The notes under the pieces were generated by a model that was not told the DNA's origin, made no database searches, and was given only the letters and a program-made list of their open reading frames with translations. The position numbers and the translations under genes are program-made. This document shows, one piece after another, positions 56,767 through 64,000 of a stretch of 64,000 bases of DNA (the stretch's first letter is position 1; every line of letters starts with the position of its first letter). The stretch comes from Armillaria gallica. Taxonomy: Eukaryota > Basidiomycota > Agaricomycetes > Agaricales > Physalacriaceae. The DNA lies in the NCBI GenBank assembly GCA_037576215.1, contig JBANDB010000001.1, positions 744,001-808,000 of the forward strand. The letters run 5' to 3'.

Positions 56767-58500
56767 CTTCGAGTCCGTTACACGGAGATATATTACTCTT
56801 GAGTCTTAAAACAATTACCTATCAACATTCAAATATATACTCGGAAGCAGCACCAGTTAGAATCACTCGATAGATGCAGGACCAGATCCAATATATATAC
56901 CAATCTACTTTCCCTCTACCGTTTGATCACCACCATCTGGGTATGATTGTTGTTGATACCCCAAAACAGCCGACCAAGGGAGGATGGTTCTCCCCACATA
57001 GCAACCATCTATTGTGACGAAAGTTCGCCTTAGCATGTGCTGAGGTGCGTCTACTAGAAGTGTTGGGAGAACGAATCAGTGTATATCACGCTGCTCTTCT
57101 ACCTAGGGACCATTTCACTTCCTTCAACTCGAAGTCGAGACTCGGAGACGGGCGTTCACTGCGTCTTTTGTGAAAATGGAAAAAGACTAGACCGCAGACG
57201 TGAGGCTCAGCGAACAGATATGAGTATTAGTGTGCATAAACTGGAATGGACGCAGCAGACTCAGGAATTCATGTGAATATCCAACATCGTCTCTGCCCGC
57301 TCGTCAGGACAGCGTAAACGATGCGGATCTTCACTTGATGAGGAAGATTCTGGATTATATTAAGAAATGGCCAGAAGCATCAGCAGAAGGAGACGCACTG
57401 GGTTTTTTAGATTCCGGCCTGACTCATGTATTGAGGAACAACGCTCCGAAAGACCTTCTCCATCGACAGCACGAGATAAAAATGCATCTTTGACCAGTTT
57501 CAGTTGACCATGTGTACTGATAAATTTGTTCGTACGACTCTAGGCCTCCCGAACGTTGAGACGAAGGCTCGAATTTAAAGGCATAGAAAGAGGTCACAGC
57601 ATCTGAGGTTCGTCTAATCCCTAGAATTACAGTTGATCATCACGCAGACGCACTCGATACCCTTTGTCGGTACCTGGACGGCGAATAGACAATTTGCAGC
57701 TCTTCTTGAGAAATCACGCCGATGGGACCAGCCTATCTTCTGCGCCAGAAGGCAAATGTCGTGTACATGCAATGAGGGTGGAAGGAGAGAAACGTCGGCA
57801 AATGGCGAGACCGCTTTTTGTAGGATAACCGACGGAAAGGTGGGTTGGTATCTCAAGTAACACTATAAAAGAGATACCCATCACTAATGGAGAAGGTGAA
57901 TGGACCACGAACACTTCGGACTTCGTCATTGACACGATGTCTTGTAGAGGTGATCAGCGAGCAACAAACAATCGACAATCGGGTCGTCATTGACAACAAT
58001 GATAGAGGTTGAAAAATCGAACTCCGAGACACAGTTGGTTGCGTGTGCGGCCTAATATGTCTGTGGTCCGCACGCAACGAATACGATCCGGGAGTCCCGG
58101 CCCTTGTCCAGACTCCTTTTTGCAACTATTAGATACACCTTCTCGGGAACGGTAAATGAAGAAACGCACGGACAGTAGGCTTCAGCAGAGTTCAGTATTG
58201 GCCTTGGTAGATGAACGATAGTATCTAGGACCGGGCAAAGACGGCAGCTGACGCTGACGTTGTTATAGAGGTACGGGGAAAACAGCGCGGCGCATGTACG
58301 CAGGCTTCATCGCTCAGTGTCGTTCTGCCAGGGGCAGCTGTGGTACTGCTACCACAGCCAGATGCGACCCTCGACCATCAGGTTAAGATCGAACTGTGGC
58401 AGTTGACTCGAGATTCGGTAAAGCAGAACAATTTCAAAGACGTGCAACGTTCAAAAGCCGTGTTCGGCGCTTTTGCTGATATCGACTCCAATATGTGCTT
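56767..58500. pseudogene. Relic paralogous to 61,190-62,230
   Basis: Shares order with 61,190-62,230: GAGACTCxGAGxCGxGCGTTCAC near 57,139, CTGACTCATG/ACGTATTGAGGAA near 57,421 and AAAGGCATAGAAAG near 57,579. On the minus strand, pieces such as RRAANCLFAVQ look like decayed exons of the gene family at 60,699. No intact frame. The stretch 58,200-58,500 shows nothing recognisable. Confidence 0.35.
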
Positions 58501-58509
58501 AGACGAAGT

Positions 58510-59655
58510 ATGGTCGGGATAGATTGATCTAGCACCGGGCTACTCCACCAAATAGCTTCTTCGCCTCATGGTGGCGTTCCGTGGTGGACATGCGTCGAGA
58601 AGGGCCTATTCTCCCAGTCGGTGGGCACACTTTCGGCGAAAAACCGCAAAAGAATGCTCTTCCGGTGGAAGCCACGATATTATCTGGGACTAGTGAATGT
58701 GTCAGCGCGCATGTACAATGAAAGTCGATAATCACACACGTAAATTCATTCGGACGTTCAATAAGAGTACCTTCTTCAATATGGCGCGTGACGCGTTGCA
58801 ACGTTTCATCTAAGCAGAAGTTAATGACTGAAGAATACAATGTACGAGAAGAGAAGACGCACAGGCCCTAAGCTTGATATAATTCTACGATTGCTGCACC
58901 AGCCTTTGTTTATCTTGTAAAGATTATGCTATTGACAACGTAAGTCGTGCCATATGTTGCACCGTCCTGCGACGCTTTTCATTGACCATGAGTGTACATA
59001 TGTGAACAGATTGGCACATACGAAGAGATTTGAGGACGATATGAACTTCGGATACAATATTCACGACATTGCAAGAAAATGTGCATCTATGATAACTACA
59101 GTTAGGTCGGTAATATTACCGTTATATGGGGTTCATATCATAGAGAAGGTGTACCGTCAGCACCTTCATACCCCGCTTGAGGTTCATACTTTGGCGTCAG
59201 AATCGAGCGGAGTGTTTCAAACCGGCTACGTTGAGGCCGTCTTGCACGATGAATATTAGGCGGAGGAATTACGTCGCTTCCGTGATGGTGGTAGAAAAAG
59301 AGGAGGTTCGGCAAACACCGATACTCCCTTGGCGCGACTCTCCGTTCTTCCATCCGCCATTTAGCCGTCGACGTCTCATGGTGTTGGTGTTGGTACCAGC
59401 TGGTATATACTTGAGGATTTATTTCACATTTTCGTTCCATTCACTGACAACAGGACTAATGACTTTGATGATTTGACTAATTCCTTGGGCCTAACTTGTG
59501 TACTCTTCTGGAGTTTCTTTCATTCGCCGATCTGACCCAACCAGAGCATGGATCACGCCGCTATACACCCACTCTACCTTAGTATTACCGGACCAAATGA
59601 CAAAGACCAACGATGGTCCCCCGGATAATATCCACTTGAATCAGTGTAGCTTCTC
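58510..59655 (+). repeat. Upstream part of the glutathione transferase duplication, copy 2
   Basis: Homologous to 52,541-53,600; contains the CCACCA/TGGTGG repeat at 58,545-58,574. No gene is seen. Confidence 0.6.
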
Positions 59656-59664
59656 TATATATAA
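59656..59664 (+). promoter_or_regulatory. TATA box of the glutathione transferase gene
   Basis: TATATATAA, 38 bp before the start codon at 59,703. Confidence 0.5.
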
Positions 59665-59702
59665 CGCGGGCAAATCTACGGCCTCTGTAGTCGCAGCAAA
59701 GC

Positions 59703-60490
59703 ATGATAACTCTCTACGATATTCCCTTCAAGGAAGTGGATTCTCCGGGAACTGTTACCACCTGGCGCGCCAGGTACACGTGCATTCCATCGCGCAGGAC
59801 ATAACTGACCGTTTGACTTCTAGGTATTGCCTCAACCTCAAAAACTTGCCGTACCAGACTGTCTACGTTGAGGGCCCTGATATCGAAACTGTCGCCAAAG
59901 AAATTGGTGCCGCTCCCACTGGCCTACGACCAGACGGAGTGTCCCCCAAGTATACAGTTCCCATTATCCAGGACCACTCCACGGGCGCCGTAGTCTCCAA
60001 CTCGCCTGAGATAGCTGCCTATCTTGACATGACTTACCCTTCCTCTGGTCCCGTGCTCATCCCTGCAGGGATTATGGTCCTTCAGCTCGCCTTCACCGAT
60101 GCAATTGGTGAGGCGATCGAGTATCTCATGAAGCCTCTCTTCTATCCGGACTTTGTTATGAAGAGGAACGACCGGACAGCAGCGTATATGAGAGAAAGGT
60201 TGTCTGGGATTTGTTCCTTAGAGGCTCTGGAGGGTGGAGAGCGGGAGAAGATGTGGAAGACGACGAAGGAGAACCTGGGAAGGATGAACAAGTGGTTCGA
60301 AGGAAGCGAAGGTGACTTTGTTATGGGCAAAGAACCTTGTTTCGCGGACACGGTGATTAGTGCGTTTCTTTGGTTGATTAGAAACACGGTCGGAAGAGAG
60401 AGCGCAGAGTGGAAAGATATCACCACTTGGAACGATGGAAGGTGGGGAAAGCATATGGAACGTTTCAAGCCGTATGAAAATGTGATGTAA
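59703..60490 (+). CDS. Glutathione S-transferase-like protein (Ure2p/GstA type), intact
   Basis: Two exons, 59703-59773 and 59824-60490, join to 245 residues. The 50-nt intron is GTACAC..TTCTAG with TAACTGACC as a good branch site, and the joint codon is AGG. A start further upstream in the second exon's open frame would give a longer but unlikely protein; the ATG at 59,703 restores the family start MITLYDIPFKEVDSPGT. The N-terminal thioredoxin-like half has RYCLNLKNLPYQTVYVE (about 24-40), VPIIQDHSTGAVVSNSPEIA (about 71-90; the cis-proline and the Ser of the glutathione site) and AAYLDMTYPS. The helical half has GDFVMGKEPCFADTVISAFL and ends WNDGRWGKHMERF. Such enzymes conjugate or reduce substrates with glutathione in the cytosol; the substrate is unknown. 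A decayed duplicate lies 6 kb upstream. Confidence 0.85.
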
Positions 60491-60698
60491 GAAGTATACA
60501 GGTTTTCCCTCGCTCATTGTAATTTTATCTTTCTTTCTTGAGTGTCCTAGGCGAAAACATTCTGGCGGTCGTTACCAAGCGGTGAACCATTACTTGCTCG
60601 GACGATTCGAAAGCTTCAAATGGTTACTGAGTATTTAAAAGTGGGCAGAAACAAGAGTATACATATGTACAACAGGCTGAGATTTAACGCTCGATCCA

Positions 60699-61240
60699 TC
60701 ACATCCATGCCAGCAACCCATTCAAGTAAGCTTCGACCATGCACAGCGGCCTACGGATCACCAGATCCAATACCGCAACTTCGGGACACCGAACCACGAT
60801 GTACAAAATCATGATCATGTACACAGCACGGGCTGCACCCGCAACGACCAGCCCAATCAATACGAGATTGTCCCTGATGAACTCTCTCATATGCATTTGA
60901 ATGAGGTGTAGGGTCTGAGGCCATACTCCAAAGTACGTTATGAAGACGGAGAGAACCAGCATTAGGGGCAGCTTTAGATTGTTCCGAAGTCGGTAGAACA
61001 TCCCTGTAAGTTAAGATGGGTATAAATGAAAACTGCAAGATGACTATGGCGATGCACGTACAAATCATTTCCCAATAGATCCATGTTTCCAGAAGGAGGT
61101 TTATCGCCGCCTTCGTCGCCTCGACTGAAAGGACAAGGTTGTTACCAGGCGATCCGTAGTAAGAACTGTAAAATAGAAACTTACGCATTTTCGTAATCGT
61201 GGTCGTGGCAAGTGGAGACTCTGAGGCGCGCGTTCACCGC
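60699..61240 (-). CDS. Membrane protein, 3' exons (incomplete model)
   Basis: On the minus strand the last exon is 61003-60699 (about 101 codons plus stop), preceded by a 58-nt intron (61061-61004), a 63-nt exon (61124-61062), a 60-nt GTAAGT..TTTCAG intron (61184-61125) and an exon above 61,185 reading TTTITKM. The join gives EATKAAINLLLETWIYWEMI, then WMFYRLRNN and hydrophobic segments LKLPLMLVLSVFITYFGVW and NLVLIGLVVAGAARAVYMI. It is a polytopic membrane protein, possibly of the same broad orphan class as 55,510, but I do not recognise the family. The 5' exons are not settled; candidates lie up to 62,560. Confidence 0.5.
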
Positions 61241-62560
61241 ATGTTGTGTGAAAACAGAAGAAGGGTAAACGTTGGTGAATGAAAGGTACTGTTGCCTCGC
61301 GACAAAGGACGGCGACTTTTCTCGATCAAGATTGGCGACGTGGAATGAATCGTGCCCAAATTAGCGCCCCGGGAGATTCCCTAAGCTCAGTGCTCAAAAC
61401 AGCAACGTCTGCACATAAGAGATGCCTTCGCGCGGGTTCACTGTCATGCGATCGTGAGCTGGTCCAAAGGATTGGAATGTAGTCTGCTGCCTGACGAAAT
61501 ATCCAGTCCCTAGAGAGAACCAGGAGCCGGTGTATACTCATCGTTTTCTATCGCAGGTGTCACGTATCAAAGACAGGCCGGAATGTTCAACGGCGTGAGA
61601 TTGGTATTAGTGCGCATAAATCGGAACGGACTCACCGGGGTCCGTATCTCATGTGAATGACCCTCTTCGCGACAGCGTACATGTGGGCAGTGGGGGCCTT
61701 CATTTGCTGGAGAGTATTCTGTTGGTATCAAGAAATTAAAGTCTAGCAGAGATACATCAGCAGAAGAGACGCATCGCCTGCCTAACTCACAAGTGACGTA
61801 TTGAGGAATGCCCCTCCGAAAGAATTCCTCCATCGGGGTACGAAATCACGAAATGAAAATGTTTTGCGACACGACGCGTTCTAAGGCTATCGTGTATGCT
61901 AGGACAGTTGGTCTCCTGTAGATTAAGAATTTGAGATGGCGATTCAAAGCCATAGAAAGCGGTGCAGCATTGATGAGTCGTCTAATGCCTAGGATGATAG
62001 TTGATCCAAAGTTGATCACCGTGCAGCCGAAGAAAAGACGCGCTCGATACGCTTTGGCGGTATTCTGTATCATGGCAAGCAGGCAATTGACAGGTCATCT
62101 TGGGAAACAACGTCGATAGACCTAGTGTTTCTTCTGCTCCCAAGTCGAATATCGTGCATCTGCAAAGAGAGTAAAAGGAGAGACGTCAGCAAATGCCGAT
62201 ACCGCTTGTTGTGGATAACCTGGGCAATACACTAAATTTCACGAAGAGGTCTTCTGAATCTGGAAAATGCACATTAGGTATAGCCGTACATAGAGACGAG
62301 CCATCCTCTCACTAAGGCTATTCGCGTCGACGTTCCTGCGGAGCCGCAACCGGGAATCTGAGATACCGTAACACGAACTTCTCGCAACATCATGCCAAAG
62401 CACGTATATCAGTCGAGCGTAGACAAGAATAATAGGCAATTCATACGTGCTGATCTCCTCAAAGGAACAGGTACCTCATCAGAGCACCAGTCCATGCGAG
62501 TGATACCCTGACGATTAATGGCATAGTATGAGCGAATCCCGATGCGCCATCAAATCACAA
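61241..62560 (-). pseudogene. Possible 5' exons or relic of the membrane-protein gene
   Basis: Minus-strand pieces include ELPIILVYARLIYVLWHDV (about 62,430-62,370) and RARLFFGCTVINFGSTIILG (about 62,045-61,985), both hydrophobic, separated by stops. They could be upstream exons of the gene at 60,699 or a decayed neighbour; 57,040-57,900 is a worse-preserved copy. Confidence 0.3.
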
Positions 62561-64000
62561 AGAAGAGTGAGATGGTGGTACTACTAGTTGACGTAAACCA
62601 TCAAACTTGATAACACCACGCATTTCTTTCAGGATCGCTGGACGAACTGTCTCGACGCGAAGAACATTAAAGGTCCGCGTCAGCCGCTTGGAAGCAGGGT
62701 AAACTTTGAGCGTCGTTGCCGCAGCAAGGTTGGGATGGAAAATGGACGAAAAGGTGGCTCGGCATTGCTGATTTCGAATGTACAACTGATCAACTTTGAT
62801 CAGTTCGTAAATCAAAGTTTCGTTGAGACCACCAACCTTTGCTTCTTCTCTGACATTGTCTCCAGCTATTTTCGGTTGGTAGCTTGGCGTCGTGCTTATT
62901 GTGTGCGTCGACCTTGGCTGCTATAAAGCAACCTTCAGGCGAAATGGGCCAGCATGAGGTGAACTTGTTGAAGGCGACTGGTGTCTGAGGCATTCGAGTC
63001 GTGAATCATACGCAAATTTCGAAAGGATGTTACACGAAACGAAACGTATAGATTTGAAGCCACAAAAAGAAGACGCCGGAGAAGAGGAGAACTACGATGT
63101 TCCGCCTGTCGAATATGGAACTGACACAAGGCTCTAGTCGGCGTGTACCATCGTTGAACTACATCGGGACATCAGCCGGGGACCATAAAAGGCAAAACGT
63201 ACGCTATCCAGACTCTAAGCTTGCTTCCTTTAGTGAAAGTTGGCGGTGTGTGACCTAGCGCGTTGGAGAGCGACTTGCGGCGGGGGGATATGTTTCGATC
63301 TCCTTCAAAGAAAGGACTTGCCGCTTCTACCCTTCAGTAAGGATGGATGAGCAGTGAATATACGCTGTATACCAGAAAACACAGCGTACAGCGATCCGGC
63401 TCAGCATCTCTCTCTCACCACTAGCTTCATATCACGACCAAGATACCTTTCCAGCGTTGCTACTAAGAAAAACAATCGGCTGCGCGAGACTAATCTCGAC
63501 GCTTGGCTGGTCTCGCTCGTAGCAACAGCGTAAGTAAACAATAGAGGTCCTAGTTTGCGTTCCCTGGAGTGACACTGAGAAAACGATTACCGATTAGCAG
63601 AAAGAGACACACCAAGTTTCAGACTTCCTATCCGGCGCCTGACGCCGTCGACGACGCGTGATTGTAGAAAGAGAGTCTTTGAGACGCGTCTGCGGCCCGG
63701 TTGAGCATAAAAATGTATGCATCTGGTAATCCTGTTCGTACAAGCCACCCGAAGACCGAGAGGAAGGCTGAGATGCATAAGCTGTGGTTATAGCATTGGA
63801 GGCTTCTCTGGCAGAGTCAAGGCAGATTTATGGTTGATCACCATGCTGCCGAGGAAAAGACGCGCTCGTTGTTGATTTTTAGGGGCGCACGCGTATCCTA
63901 TTGGTGTTGGGAGTGAGCGGATTCCGAGGTTTTTCCAAGTAATACCGTCGACAAGGCCAGCGCTTCTTGCAAACGTCGCGTCCTTGCGATGGGAGGGGTG
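62561..64000. other. Nothing recognised, with short echoes of nearby repeats
   Basis: GGCTCTAGTCGGCGTGTACC (about 63,130) echoes the end of Q segments, and GTTGATCACCATGCTGCCGA near 63,830 echoes 62,010. No gene-like frame, splice structure or RNA gene is seen. Confidence 0.35.

Noticed and set aside
59498..60490. Taking the 330-codon open frame as the glutathione transferase protein
   Set aside because: The part before 59,824 runs through an intron and lacks the family's start; splicing from the ATG at 59,703 restores it.

Overview
The window looks like nuclear DNA of an agaricomycete mushroom (Basidiomycota). The evidence is short introns (about 47-64 nt) with GT..AG borders, base composition near 50% GC, and gene families typical of these fungi: F-box proteins with an N-terminal coiled coil, Ure2p/GstA-like glutathione transferases, multi-spanning orphan membrane proteins, HNH-nuclease-like proteins, a fungal Helitron and an LTR. 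All names rest on reading motifs; no search was run.

Positions 1 to about 52,540 are mostly three degenerate copies of one long unit: unit 1 (about 450-20,340), unit 2 (20,341-38,290) and unit 3 (38,297-52,540). Each has, in order, an HNH-like gene with its promoter, an unrecognised segment, F-box gene sequence in units 1 and 2, tRNA-like relics, a P segment and a Q segment. Most coding sequence is broken. Two things look intact: a 510-codon intronless F-box gene (24,307-25,839), and a five-exon gene for a cysteine-rich protein of about 112 residues, hidden by exons of 17 and 12 nt and open in all three units (8,176-8,729; 29,447-30,004; 45,322-45,880).

The units have collected private insertions, with the other units serving as empty sites. 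Unit 1 carries an LTR end (1-449), a 2.93-kb Helitron-like element (9,595-12,523), a 549-bp insert beside a GATA repeat, and a 762-bp insert. Unit 2 carries a ~225-bp insert with a GTAG repeat, and unit 3 a ~335-bp insert. Unit 1 also has a ~120-bp inversion inside the HNH-like gene.

From 52,540 on the layout changes. There is a glutathione transferase pseudogene (53,648-54,329), a membrane-protein gene with six inferred exons and one nonsense codon (55,510-56,766), relics, an apparently intact two-exon glutathione transferase gene (59,703-60,490), and the 3' exons of a second membrane-protein gene on the minus strand (60,699-61,240). The two transferase regions are a local segmental duplication. 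Nothing here forms an operon or a biosynthetic cluster; the window reads as a repeat-driven accessory region with a few living genes.
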